A stretch of DNA of 64,000 nucleotides from Gonium pectorale. Lineage: Eukaryota; Chlorophyta; Chlorophyceae; Chlamydomonadales; Volvocaceae. Below, in pieces: positions 22,002 to 34,241 of the stretch. Made by a program: the position numbers and the translations under genes. The notes below the pieces were generated by a model, which saw only the letters and a list, made by a program, of their open reading frames with translations, searched no databases and had not been told where the DNA came from. Each line of letters starts with the position of its first letter. Position 1 is the first letter of the stretch. The stretch spans positions 818,234 to 882,233 of the forward strand of contig LSYV01000031.1 of NCBI GenBank assembly GCA_001584585.1. The letters are read 5' to 3'.

Positions 22002-25000
22002 ATGCGAGCCTCTGCAAGAGCTCGCAGCGGCGCAGGCCCCAAGGCGCCGCCCATTCCGCTCAATCGATCACGGCATATGGGGCTCAAGGTGCTGCAGCAG
22101 GGCGATGGCGCGAGCATCTCCGCTGCCGAGCTGGAGTCTGTGGTCGACGAAGTCGCTGGCCATATTAATGGTGCAGAGGAGGGTTTCAAGCTGGGTGTGT
22201 GGCCCGCCCTGCGCCCGGCCGACGTGCCCAACGTCGTGGCGCTGTATGCACTCGCGCTTCGCCGCTCGTCCTCGACGTTATCTCCAGGCGTCTCTGACGG
22301 CATGCGGGCGAATTGGGCCAGCCTGCGGGCCAAGCTGACCTCGGAGCTGGGCAAGCTGGACCCAGATGACGACCAGCGTATGACAATCAGCGCCGTCCAG
22401 CCGCTCGCTCTGGCCGTCCTGCGCTCCCATACCTTTCGGTGCCAGTCCGCGATCCTCTCCGAGGCGGCCGCGGAGCTGGAGCCGTCCCCCGCCCCCGGCC
22501 CCGGCTCCCAGCAGGGCGCCAACAGGCCGCGACCAGCCCGGCGCTCCCGACGGAGCCTGCAGGCAGCGGCGGACGCCCTGGCCGAAACCCGTCAGCTCAT
22601 CTGCTTCTTCAGCACTGTGCTGAACGTGGACGATGATGAAGGGGAGGAGGGGATCGTGACCAGGACCAACGACACCATCTTGCAGGCGCTCGGGCTCGAG
22701 TTGGAGGAGAGCGGGGTACTGGACGCCTGGTCTCGCCTGCTGCTGCTGCTGGCGGCGTGCGAGGGCTGGCAGGACGAGGCGGCCAGGCAGCTGTTCATGA
22801 TGGCAGACCCGCTGGCACGCCTGGACTGCTTTACGGACCCCAGATGGCTTCGCAGCCAGGCCCGCATGCTCCTCTCCAGCCCCTGCCTCTCCTACCTGCT
22901 CGCGTCGCACGTGGTGGGGCTGTGTGCCGCCCTGGACGGGGGGCCCACCTACGGCATGCCGGGGCCAGCGGCCCTGGAGCAGGATGACGAGGAGCAAGAG
23001 GGCGGAGCGGCAGCGGCGGCGCCGCTGTTTGGGGCGACGGGGCTGCGGCTACGGCGGCGGGGGTCGCCCGAGGGCGCCGGGACGATGCTGGCGCAGTGGG
23101 CGCTCTCGCTCTGGTCCGACACGCTGGACACCGAGACGGAGGACTTGAGCTCGGCGATGGAGCGCGTTCTGGCGTCAATACTGCCGTCCGAGGACGACCC
23201 AGAGGGGATACGCGAGCAGTTGCAGCGCCTGCGCCGCCAGGTCGGCTCGGGTCAGCAAAGCGACCCCGCGATCCTGCGCAAGTTCTGCCGTCTTTGCGCG
23301 GCGCGGCTGGAGGCGCGGCAGCGGAGCGGGGCGCTGCCCTCGAGAGTGCAGCCGCTACTCGCGTCGCTGCGGCAGCGCGGCGGGCTGGCGGCGATGCCGC
23401 CGTTGCACACCGCCGCCACGTTCGAGCTGTGCATGCGCCTGGCGGCGGCGGCGTCGGAGGCCCTGTCCGCGGGCGGCGGCGTGGCAGGGGCGGCAGGGGC
23501 AGCGGCGGCCTCCGGGCCACCATCTGGAGCCCGGGCCCGCAAGGGCCCCTCATCGCACGCGGCGCTCCTTCGCGTGAGGGGGTCTGAGGCGGAGGATGTG
23601 GCGGTCCGGGCCCTGCAGTGCGGCCGCCGGGCAGTCGGCGACTCCTTGTTCAGCAAGGTCCACACGTGCCCTCCCGCCACGGCGGCCCAGCTGGGGCGCT
23701 GGTGGGCCGCCCTGTGCGCCTACATCGACGGCCTGAGCCGCGGCCGCGAGCCGGACCGCGTTCCCCGGTCTGCGTGGAACGGCCTGGAGGGCTACCTGGC
23801 GGTGGCGCGGGAGGACGTGTGTCTGGAGGGGGCGTGGGCAGGTGAGCGCTGCGCAGGGTTCGGTGCTGGGGCGGGGGCGTCGCCCCGCGGGGGCTCGGGG
23901 GGCACAGCAGAGCGTGGTAACACCGCGTCTGCTGCGTCGCGTCCCTGCCTTTCGGTGCGAACACCGCCGGCTGGGCGCTGCGCGTCACCTCTACCGTAAT
24001 TGTCGCTGCCTGGTGCGGCATGCCTGAGTAGTACTGCGAGCTGCTCCCTGCCCTCCGCGCTGCTTTCTTCGCATTTTGCGCCGCGACTCACATTGCTTAC
24101 GACGCCTGTCGGCCCCACTCTGCACCTTAACGGCCGTCCACTGAAAGCCACCAGCACCAAACGCAAAATCACCAAACGCGTTTGGTCCCGTCCGCTCCTG
24201 CGTCCCAGACCTGAAGGCGCAGCCCTCAGCCAGCGTCGCAGCGGCGCTGCAGGCCGGCTACCTGCCCCGGCTCAGCATCATGCTGAGGAGCCTTCCGGGC
24301 GGGCCCAAGCCCCTTGGGGCCCTGCTCAAGCCGACGAGCAAGGACGCGGTGTGGGCCTGGTGGGAACTGCTGGCGTTCGGGCCGGTGCGCGACACGGCGG
24401 CGGTGGTGGACTCGGCGGCGGAGCTGCTCCAGCGTGCAGTGCGCGCCATGCCGCCCCCCGTCGGCTCGTCGGAGGGCGGGGCGGATGCAGGCACCGCCGT
24501 GCAGAACCTGTGCGCGGCGTTGGACTTTGCCGTCAGCATCGGCAGGACGACATTTCCGGGCTTATTGGGCGGACCCGCCTTGGCCGCCGCCAGCCCGTTT
24601 GCGGACGGGGTAGGCGCCACTGCCGCCACCGCCTCCGCCGCAGCCGGCTCGCCGCGTCGGAATCTTATGTTGTCGTACGTCCTCGTACACCTGCTACCGC
24701 ACGTACGGCGGGCGATGGTCGCGCTCTGCTGCAACCCGCAGAAGGCGGGCCTGGCCGACGGCATCGCGTCCCGCGTTTTAAGGTACTGCGGCGTTTGGGT
24801 GGCGCTGACAGCGACGGCGCTGAAGCTTGTCAGGTTGCGTGACGAGCTGCAGCGTGGCGAGGCCGGGAATGGTGCCGCAGCGGGCGGGGCTGGCGGCGGC
24901 CCGCAGCATGGAGCTGCAGCACTGGAGGAGGCCGAGGCGGGGGGCGAGGCCGATGAGTGGCGGAGGCTGCTGCTGGAGCACATCCCGGACGTGCTGGGCG

Positions 25001-25479
25001 CCTGGCTGGGCATGCTGGCAGGGGGCATGCTGGCGGGAGGTGAGTTGTGCGCGCAGGCTGCGGCCGAGGTCTTTCAACCGGTCACGGCCATCGTGCTGTT
25101 CGCGCCGGCGGAGCTGGCGGAGGCCCTCTCGTCACCCGGTGCTGCCGCGAGCGTGGCGGCGGCGGCCGCGGCGGCGGCAGCCTGCGGCGCGGCGCCGCCG
25201 CCGTCGGGCCAGGGGCTGACCGTCGGTGAGGCGCTGCGCAAGGTGCTCGGGCCCGAGGGCTACGTGCCCGATGGCGGCATCGTCTTCGGTCTGCTGGAGG
25301 GGTTGCTTGCGGATGGTACAGCTGGCAGGCTGGAGGAGTTGAGGTCCAGCGCGTGCCCCCTGGACGTGCTGCACAGCAGCGAGGTGAAAGTCGAAGCGGG
25401 GCCCCTGCACCAGCTCGTGAAGGACGCAGCTCAGCTGGTTCCGCCTAGCCTGATGGAGCGGACGCTGGCGGCCGCTTGA
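22002..25479 (+). CDS. Unknown Ala/Leu-rich helical protein, paralog 1 (1,036 aa)
   Basis: Two exons, 22002-23841 and 24209-25479, joined by GT-AG (GCA G|GTGAGC to CCCAG|ACCTG) with matching phase. The start at 22002 is an ATG and aligns with the ATG of the paralog at 34241. I do not recognise the family. The protein is mostly predicted helix, rich in Ala, Leu and Arg, without transmembrane segments or catalytic motifs I can name. Conserved landmarks shared with paralog 2 include LLLLLAACEGWQDEAA, a Gly/Pro/Met loop (DGGPTYGMPGPAALE), an acidic EQDDEEQEGG tract, and in exon 2 WAWWELLAFGPVRDTA near the start and EADEWRRLLLEH further on. The intron position is the same in both copies. It is not obviously related to the OPR-like gene, although composition is similar. 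Function unknown. Confidence 0.78.
22738..23030 (+). repeat. Inverted near-identical block shared with paralog 2
   Basis: This part of paralog 1 matches 33226-33508 (minus strand) at the DNA level, with only scattered substitutions over 22869-23030 versus 33386-33226. Synonymous sites are mostly unchanged there, while flanking parts of the two genes have diverged heavily. Confidence 0.8.
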
Positions 25480-26434
25480 GGAGCGGGGGCCCGGCATGGG
25501 AGGGCCCGCAGGGGCGCGGCTTGCACCGGGTTGAAGGGCTGAAACGGGGCGCCTGGGGGAGGTGGGGAGGGGTGGGACGGGGGCTACCTGCTGGCGTACT
25601 GCAGCGATTAGGGCTAGCGGAGAGGGGGGTGCGGTGCTGTGCGGGGCGAGTAAGGAGCGTGCCGTGAGGCGTCCACGTCACGGGCGTGCTGGTGCTGATG
25701 GGCACACATGTGAACGACAACGGACCACGATAGAAGCGGACCAGTCCGATCCGCCGAGCGGTGCTGCAGCCCGTTGCTAGAGTCTGAATGCTATGCGTCG
25801 GGGAGACTCAGCCGGTCTGTTGCGCCAGCCTGTGGGCTCGGCTATGTGGTCTGTCTGTCCGTTGCTCAGCATCAGTGCACTCGGACAGCTGGTGCGGTTA
25901 GTACTGCACGGTTTGGTGCTGCTACGTAGATGGGTGCGGGTACGCATTGGTGAGGCTGCTAGTGCAACAACTTACGGCTGCGCGCGCAGCAGGAGCATGC
26001 GCACCGACTATTGAAGGCTTATGTTATTGGAACTACTGCGTGAGCCTGGACCGTGTGTCAGACCCAGGACGCGCGCCCCTCGTGTCGCTCGCGGCCTAGA
26101 TGGCAGCGGCTGTTGCGCCTGCTTGGTCGTTGGATGTGCTCGGGTACGGGGCGCTAGCGTTTGACACGAAGGCGGATGGGCACATTCGGGTTGCGTGTGG
26201 ACGGTTACGCGGTGTGAACGCGTACCTCTGTGCGGCATTCATGGCCGCGTCCTTCCGCGGCACGAAGACATCGTACACACCACGCGGACTTGTCGTAAGT
26301 CGGAGCCAGGCTTCACATCGGCAACTGAGTACATGGAGTCCGGGGGCTGGATGCTGTACGATTTTGGGCACTTTGGATAGTGCGTAGGGCTTCGGCCCTG
26401 AGGAGCATACTTTTATGGTTGTTGCCGTACGGGG

Positions 26435-26450
26435 TTTTAGGGTTTTAGGG
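26435..26450 (+). repeat. Two units of telomere-type repeat TTTTAGGG
   Basis: TTTTAGGGTTTTAGGG preceded by GGG. TTTTAGGG is the Chlamydomonas telomere unit. With two units this could be chance, a repair scar, or an interstitial telomere remnant. Confidence 0.6.
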
Positions 26451-26605
26451 TGTGATTTCTCTCACAACAATACACACTAAACCCACGAACCGCTCAGGTT
26501 CTTGTCTGCAATTGCCAAGTTTGCATACGTGTCCCACAGCGCCAAGTTGGTGTCTGTGTCACGTTGCGCTCTTTGTGTTTCGTGTTCTGGGCCTCACGGC
26601 TAAGA

Positions 26606-26700
26606 CAACGGGTGTTTCACCCACTCTGCTATGGCGGGTCGGAAGCCAATCGGCTCGTGTGGCCTGCAGCCCCTCTGGGGAGCCTGTAATCTGTAATCTG
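26606..26700 (-). repeat. Dispersed repeat family C, inverted copy
   Basis: Read on the minus strand: acaggctccccagaggggct, then gattggcttccgacccgcca and tagcagagtgggtgaaacac. The same order of blocks is found on the plus strand at 37033-37113 in an msrA intron. The block tagcagagtgg fits an RNA polymerase III A-box pattern, but I find no B-box. Confidence 0.65.
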
Positions 26701-27469
26701 TACATTGAAAAGCTGCTGTAGGAAGCCCTTCTGTAGCCTGCAGATGGCGGTCATCTCTGGACTTTCTACCCTTGCGCGTACCAGTTCCGACAACAGCAGG
26801 AGGCGAGGGGGGTCGCCACTATTCATGGCTGGACACCACAGTGCACCGCCCCGGCAGGTCCGCGATGTCGCACACGATTTTGGGCCCTGGGGCAATAAGT
26901 CGAATGAGCGGCCGGGGCCTCACAGCTCACACCCGCGCGAAAGCACAGACAGCGCTCGCCTCTGAGAAATTCAGAATACCCCACACGCTGCCATGTTGGA
27001 GCGACAGCCTAAAGTCTTTGAGTGCAGCGCATGCGGCGCACTGGCGAGCTAACAGGTGAGCTGAAAGGTGCTCGCCGATCCTCCAGGTGTTGCTCACGCA
27101 CGCCGCCCAGCGGCCCAGGCACGATACCGCCAGCTGGCAGTTTCTACCAGCTCTCAACAGCTTGAGCCGTCGGTTGCCATAGGAACATCAAGCAGCGTCG
27201 CCGCCGCTGTTAGGGAAAATCTGTCGTGCTAGTTTACTGCACAACGTGCGTTTCACGTGCATGCCCGTGACTTGGGGTGTCGCGCGCGCTAGCGAACGGC
27301 TAAGGTCTAGCCTGCGGCGCTAAGTTGCACACGGCTATCGCGGAGCGCGGAAATGCAGAGAAAGCGACTGCGCTGGCTGGTCACGGTGTCACGGAAGCGA
27401 GGAAAATGGCATCAACCTTACATGTAACCATACGCCTAGACGGTCACCCTAAGCGCACGGGGTCTCATT

Positions 27470-27855
27470 GCCACTCAAGGGACAGGTGCCCAAGAGTGAG
27501 ACGAGACAGCGACACCAGGCGCTGGCTCGCCTCAAATACACGCGACGGTACGGTGATCTGAATCCACCAACCGGAACCAGAAACAGACCAAACGCCGATA
27601 ATAGTACACGCCAATGCAAGGCACTGACGAATATGGAAGCATCGCAACACGACGGTAAACCAAGCGAACGCATCCTACGAAGGCATGTGACGGTAAAATC
27701 AACATGTGCACCAATCTGAGCCGTCAAATCATCAGGCGCCCGTCGTGCATCAGCGCAGGACTGCCTTCAAAACCCTGGGCGCGGGCTGTTGCCGGCGGCG
27801 GTGGTTGAAATGCAGGCCCTGTACGTCAAGTGCCAGCTGTGTAGCTTGCGCTTCC
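27470..27855 (+). repeat. Direct copy flanking assembly gap 1 (left)
   Basis: These 386 bases are identical to 28140-28525 (offset 670). The left copy ends exactly at the first N and the right copy starts exactly at the last N, so the pair is most likely one locus present twice in the assembly. Confidence 0.95.
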
Positions 27856-28139
27856 NNNNNNNNNNNNNNNNNNNNNNNNNNNNNNNNNNNNNNNNNNNNN
27901 NNNNNNNNNNNNNNNNNNNNNNNNNNNNNNNNNNNNNNNNNNNNNNNNNNNNNNNNNNNNNNNNNNNNNNNNNNNNNNNNNNNNNNNNNNNNNNNNNNNN
28001 NNNNNNNNNNNNNNNNNNNNNNNNNNNNNNNNNNNNNNNNNNNNNNNNNNNNNNNNNNNNNNNNNNNNNNNNNNNNNNNNNNNNNNNNNNNNNNNNNNNN
28101 NNNNNNNNNNNNNNNNNNNNNNNNNNNNNNNNNNNNNNN
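27856..28139. other. Assembly gap of 284 N
   Basis: A run of unknown bases. Apparent ORFs spanning it are artefacts. Confidence 1.
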
Positions 28140-28525
28140 GCCACTCAAGGGACAGGTGCCCAAGAGTGAGACGAGACAGCGACACCAGGCGCTGGCTCGC
28201 CTCAAATACACGCGACGGTACGGTGATCTGAATCCACCAACCGGAACCAGAAACAGACCAAACGCCGATAATAGTACACGCCAATGCAAGGCACTGACGA
28301 ATATGGAAGCATCGCAACACGACGGTAAACCAAGCGAACGCATCCTACGAAGGCATGTGACGGTAAAATCAACATGTGCACCAATCTGAGCCGTCAAATC
28401 ATCAGGCGCCCGTCGTGCATCAGCGCAGGACTGCCTTCAAAACCCTGGGCGCGGGCTGTTGCCGGCGGCGGTGGTTGAAATGCAGGCCCTGTACGTCAAG
28501 TGCCAGCTGTGTAGCTTGCGCTTCC
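28140..28525 (+). repeat. Direct copy flanking assembly gap 1 (right)
   Basis: Identical to 27470-27855; see that entry. No gene is supported in either copy. Confidence 0.95.
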
Positions 28526-31070
28526 AGTCCGGTTGTACATGCTTGCGTGCGCAGCGCTGACGCGGGTGCAACTGCCGCACGCATCCCTCTTTCTGTGCAG
28601 GTTACGCTTTTTTCATGACCGTCGGCAATACCGCGCAGGGTTGGTGGGCGCTGCGCCCAGTGGACGTGGGCACGCCGGCCAGGATTTCCGCTGCACTGGC
28701 GTGGGAGGCGTGGGACGCGCAAGGACGGGGCGGCGCAGGGGGGCCCCTGCCCCTGGCGGTTACCTCTTACCAGGTTAATAATAGATCAGTATCCTATCAG
28801 TCTGTGAGAAGCCAGGCAAGCTTGACCTCAAAGTGAAGTTGATCAGATATGCACTACAGTGCCGGGGGCGCCGTGCACCATCCACGGGAAGCCAAGGACA
28901 TCCAAGGTCCATACATGTCGTACTAGGACACGAACCGTAGAACATGTACACGGCGTAACGCAACCCTAGTAACACATCCCCAGCGCACAATCCCCAATCC
29001 TTCAATCCCGCGAATAAGTCTTGCCCGAGGCCAAATCACTGATCCTGCGGCCTGACCGGCCCCCAGAACAAGCGGCTGCAGACACAGTCAGGACATGGGG
29101 TTGGATGAACTGGTTGGAAGCGTCCATAGCAACACTTCGGTGCCGCCGGCAACCTGTACGCGGGCGTCGAAGGTGCATTGCACAATGGCTCTGTACGTAC
29201 CAGGCACCGTAAAAAGCAACATCTGCAGAGAAAGAGGGAGCCCGCCTCTACGGTCATACACAAGACATGTGACGTTCGTCCCGCCCACCGTACACACCGT
29301 GCGCGGGCGGAGACTCCGGAGAGGGTGCTCGTACCGGTATTGCTGACTGCGCGCCTCGAGCGCTACGGTATCATGTTCCGTACACGCAACCTCTGCCGCC
29401 ACGTCGCATACACATGCGCTTACGTCCTCGTCCTAGCCTGTCCCAGCCCGCATGCACTTCGACTTCGGGACTGGACATGGAGTGCCTGTGTGCTCCGCCA
29501 CGGATTCCGCTACGGTAGTTCTCCGGGTGACGACCAACGGCAGCGTTTTGTTGTACACGTTTGGGACTGTGCTAAGGATATTGTACATGTTCAAGTCCTG
29601 ACGTATGTACGAAAATGTACGAACGGGAGTCTGCAATATCCGAACAATGTTAGTGAGACTCGGGGCGCAAGTGTAGGCGTGCGTTAAGACGGAGCTGGTC
29701 CATACACTAGCGCTTGCTGCTGATTTGCGATACGCTTTGTATAAGCCATGTGGCCTGCTGACTTGCTAGTCCTCTTTGTACCTACAGGGGCCGAGTGCAT
29801 AGCTCTTGCATACCGTAACCTGCTGGCATTACAACGCTGTCGTGATGCAGGCCGGCCTCACTGCTGCCCACAGCTAGCGCACATGGGAGGAACGTAAGCA
29901 TCAAGACCAATACGAACATATCTACATAGCCGAACGATGACCAGCGCCTGTAAGCGCTTAGGCGGCCCATGGGTCAACTTGCGCACTGGCGACATGTCAC
30001 CTTCGTCGGGGCCCTCTCGGCTGTGGCCCTCTCGGCTGCTGCAAGTTCACACGACACAGCTGTGGTTACATGCACCCTACTGCCGCGCTCTCAATCGAAC
30101 GCTCGTCTCAAGCCTACGCTAGTCACTGGCACCCACGGCAAACCCGCAAGAAAGGGCGTAGCCCATGAAGGAAATGCCACGTCAATGCCTGGCCCACATG
30201 CCAACGCGGCTCATATCTACTATGAGGCAGAACACGGGCCAGGGCAAGGTGCCAGAGTCTTGAGCCCTCACCGCGCACACACTGCTGGCTGGGCACCACC
30301 ACTTTCGCGCTTACGCTCGTCGTATGCGTCGTTCCATTTCAACACTGCTGGGCGGAGGGCCCGCGGCAGCAGCCCCCGCCCCTAACGAGCGGAGGCGGAG
30401 GGCACCTTCAAGCGAATGGGGCGGAACTAGAACCAGGAATGACAGCCTAAGCATATGTATCGCCCTGACTGCACGCCTGGTGCACATGGCCCCGGCTTGG
30501 CAAAGGTTCAGGGCGTGATGTGGAGGGTAGCCACGTTGGTCAGAAAAGCACGCAATGCCGGCGGCGGCCCCCGCAAATCTGCATGCCACAATCCTCGGCT
30601 CTCCACACTTTATCCCATGTATCACACAGTAGATAGTGGCAGCACCAACGGCGCAACCGCGTAGAGAGGCGCAGGTCACGCAGGCAGTGCCACCCCAACC
30701 TAACCGGCCTGCTGCGCTGCACACCAAAAGGCTTTGGTCCTTGACCACTGCTGTGGCAAACGCGGGGCTGCCTTAGACCCTGCCTCCTGTCACTGCTACC
30801 TGCGGCGGATGCCGGCTGGACTGGACTGCGGTTCCATCAGGGCATGTCGTGCATCGTCTGGGCAAGGCTCAATAATAAAGATAACATAAGTACATAACAC
30901 GGGCGTGCATTAAGGAGTTGGTCCGTCGGGGCAGCTGAGGCAGCCCATGGGTAGCACCACCACGTGGCAAGGCTCCATACAAGCGCCGCCAGCGTACCCA
31001 GGCCAGCCCCTAACAGTAGCTCAAGCCGTAACGTCGCAATGCTCTCCACATTGCGCAAAAATGATGGTCC
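28526..31070. other. Gene-poor stretch, right part
   Basis: No supported exon. It contains a partial family-A end at 28585-28616 (catccctctttctgtgcagg followed by a T-run) and an internally deleted family-A copy at 29211-29287. The right end is the 3' flank of paralog 2. Confidence 0.5.
29211..29287 (-). mobile_element. Family-A dispersed element, internally deleted
   Basis: On the plus strand it reads aaaaagcaacatctgcagag, then aaagagggagcccgcctcta, cggtcatacac, then aagacatgtgacgttcgtcc. Compared with the full copy at 48187-48301, the segment between catacac and aagacacgtg is missing. Confidence 0.75.
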
Positions 31071-34000
31071 CTACACCACCCCCAGCACCAGCACCGTGCT
31101 GCGGCTGGGCGGCGGCAGCAGCTCAGCGGCTGCCACCCACGCCTCCACGTCATCCGGCGGCGGCGCCAGCCAGGGCGCCTCCCGCAGCCGCCGCGCCATC
31201 AACTCCACCTTGTCGCCGCCCGTAGCGGCCGCGCGACCCTCCGCCCCCAGCCGCAGCGCCAGCAGCCGTCGGGCGATATCGGCCTCGCCCTGCGCTCCGG
31301 TCGCAGTGCTCGGCGGGAACAAGCTCCCAAGCGGGCCTCCCTGGTCCCACGACAGCACGACTTCCGCGAGCTCCTTGGGCGCCAGGGCGGACAGGTAGCC
31401 CACTGTGCGCTGCAGCGCGCGCTGCAGGCCTCCGAAGTTGCGTTTGCCTTTCGTGTTGCAGAACGGCACAACAACCCCGATGATCAGCCACAGCGGGTCT
31501 GTTCCGAGCAGCAGCTGTTTCCACTCCTCAGCTTCCGCGCTGTCAGCGCAGGTGCCAGCCCCCGGAGGGCCCGTGCCCTGGCCTGCGGGCTGCGTGTCCC
31601 GCGTGCGCTTGAGCGCTGCTGCCACCAGGACCGGCCACCCGAGCATGTCCTCTAACAAGCGTAGGACTGACTCGCTTGGGACCGATCTTGCCTTGATACA
31701 GGCGGTTAAGTACTGCAGCTGCGCGCCATGCACGCGCAGCAGGAGTTCTGTACACATGTACGACAGCAATAGGCCCAAGACTTTGGCCCTGGCAGCAGGG
31801 TCCACCGCAGCCCCGTCACCAGCGGCAGTGCTGGCAGAGCTGCTCGCGCCGCTGCCTAAGCCGCCGGCCGGGTGGGCCTCCGCCGGCCCCGCCCGATGGC
31901 CAGCCCTGCCGTCACCCCCACAGCCCTCGCCCAAGGCCACGGCGGCTGACGGGAATCCCCGCAATGCTAGCCGGAACATCGCCCGGGCGTCTTGCAGCGC
32001 CTCCTCCAGCGCACGCAGAGATTCCGAGCTCCGGTCGGGGGGCGCGTCAGCCCCACGCGGGAGGGCATCGGCCGCGGCCTGGAGCCGTGCGGCCACGAGG
32101 TCCACGAGCGGGGCGGTGTCGCGCGGCGAGCCGAAGGCGAGGATCTGCGCCCAGGCCCACTCGGTCCCGGCGTTGCGGCCGGGCAGGCCCACGTACTGCA
32201 TTACGTCCTCCTTGATGTCCGTCATCACGCCGACCATGGTGGGCATGCGGGACAGGAAGCCCGACTCCAGAGCCGCCGACATCCAGGGCGAGGGGGCGGA
32301 CGGCAGGGTGCCTGGCGGGACACCGCGTAGGCAGCAGGAGGGCAAAGCATCAGGTACCGTTGCGCATGGCACACTGCATTACACGGCGTATATATGGTCG
32401 TCCTACGTTGCTTGGAAAGACAGAACACGCAAGTCACACTGGTTCATGGAACCGGGTCCTTCCACGGTCCGTCGGCCACGCGCTCCGGACGTCATGCAAA
32501 GCGCCTCAAGTAACCTCATTCCTCGGGGCGCACCTTCAAGTCCCGCTTTGGCGCCCTTGGTCAGGTCGATCACCAGACGGGACCACGCGAAACGGAGCGG
32601 GTTGCGGGCCCCCCGCCCCGCCCTGGCCTCCGCCGCATCCACAACGGCCACCAGCGCGCACCACCAGCACCGCATGCGAGCGGCCGTCGCATCGTCGACG
32701 GCTGCCTCTGGTCTCATGAATCCCATATCCCACTGCGTGTACATGCAGCATAGCGCATCCAGGGCGATGCCGGCCGCTGACACAGCGGACACAATGTGCC
32801 CGGGCAGCACATGGTTGAGGTCCAGTCCAGCCGACGGGGCCGTCACCGCCGCCTCCATGATTGTCTTCGCCGCCGCCGCCAGGCGCATGCACAGGTCAAA
32901 GGTGGCGCCGGCGTGCAGCGGCGGTATGGCAGCATGTCTGCAGCCCCGTTCTGCAAGCCTGAGCGCCGCGGCCGGGACCCCTCCGCCACCTTCCTGGGCC
33001 CTCCACAGCAGCCAGCGGTGCCAGGAGCGCAGCGATGACCAGCAGGAAGTAGGTGCCTCTATGGGCCGCGCATCGTGGCCTTTTAGAGTCTTGGCAGCGA
33101 CGGCGACGCCATGCAGCTCCGAGTCTACCATATTGTCCCAAGCGCTCAGCGCCCAGCGCGCCAGCGCCGTGTCAGCGCCCTCGGAAGCCCCGCGCCGCCG
33201 CAGGCGCCGGCCGGTCGTCGTGAACAACGGCGCCGCCGCTGCCGCTCCGCCCTCTTGCTCCTCGTCATCCTGCTCCAGGGCTGCCGGCCCCGGCATGCCG
33301 TAGGTGGGCCCCCCGTCCAGGGCGGCACACAGTCCCACCACGTGCGACGCGAGCAGGTAGGTCAGGCAGGGGCTGGAGAGGAGCAGCTCGCGATGCCACT
33401 CGCTGCCCAGCGCGCACCGGTCGAGGCCGCTGAGGATGTCGGTCATTGCGTGCAGCTGCTTGGCCGCCTCGTCCTGCCAGCCCTCGCACGCGGCCAGCAG
33501 CAGCAGCAGGCGGGACCAGTGGTCCAGGATGCCCGAGGACAGTATCTCCTTGCGGAGCTCATTCGTCAGAGGGTGGGCCCGCGCAGAGGAGCCCTGACTT
33601 GCCAGCAACTCGTCCTCCGCCTGCTGCTGCAGCATGGACAGCAGCGCCCGCGCCTCCGTTAGTGCGTCGGCTGCCGCCTGCACGATGCGGCGCGGGCGAC
33701 GGGCCGGCCGGCCATGGGGGCCCTGGGCCGGCGGGGGCTCCAGTTGCGCAGCGGCGGCCGAGAGAAGGCACGACTGCACGCGCAGGGCGTGGGAGCGCAG
33801 CATCGCAAGCCCCGTCAGGCGAAGCGCCCCTGTGGAGAGCCAGCCTGCGTGCTCGAGGACCTGGCCGAGCTCCGAGCTGAGCTTGGCCCGCAGCCGCGAG
33901 TATGATCCCCGCAGCGAGGCGCTGACGTCGGGCTCCACCGCAGAGCACGATCGTCGCAGCGTGAGGACGTAGAATGCGTGCAGAGCCGCCAGTCCCTCGT

Positions 34001-34241
34001 CGCTCACGGCAGCCCACGCATTAGGACGAATACTCGGTAAGGGATGGTCCCCCGAGTCGACTCGGGCTCTCCAGCCGAGCAGGTCATCCTCTGCTTCCGC
34101 TAGGTCCGTGGCTGTAAATATCGTGCGGCCCCCTTCGTTTAGAGCCCGCTCGCCCAGCTGGCGGAGCTTGGGAAGTGGCCCTTCCCGGACCGGCACTTTG
34201 GTGCGACGGGCCCTCGAGCGAGGTGCAGTATTTGAAGGCAT
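31071..34241 (-). CDS. Unknown Ala/Leu-rich helical protein, paralog 2 (982 aa)
   Basis: Two exons, 34241-32534 and 32311-31071, joined by GT-AG (GAA G|GTGCGC to CGCCAG|GCACCC) with matching phase; stop TAG at the low end. It begins MPSNTAPRSRARR. It aligns along its length with paralog 1 and has the intron at the same place. Shared landmarks are LLLLLAACEGWQDEAA, CLTYLLASHVVGLCAAL, DGGPTYGMPGPAALE and, in exon 2, WAWAQILAFGSPRDTA near the start and EAEEWKQLLLGT further on. The two genes point at each other, so the pair is an inverted duplicate. Outside the 33226-33508 block the proteins are clearly diverged, but both frames are intact, which argues that both copies are used. No function can be assigned. 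Confidence 0.78.
33226..33508 (-). repeat. Inverted near-identical block shared with paralog 1
   Basis: Partner of 22738-23030. The part 33226-33386 differs from the partner at only a handful of bases. Confidence 0.8.

Larger units (their letters stand above)
25480..27469. other. Gene-poor stretch between convergent paralogs, left part
   Basis: I see no supported exon. It holds the TTTTAGGG pair at 26435-26450 and an inverted copy of repeat family C at 26606-26700. Coding-like frames are short and lack motifs. Confidence 0.5.

Noticed and set aside
25030..25062. Short intron at GTGAGT ... GCGCAG inside paralog 1
   Set aside because: It would be only about 20 bases, and the frame is open without splicing.
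27706..28397. Open frames spanning the N gap
   Set aside because: They consist mostly of unknown residues and of duplicated contig ends.
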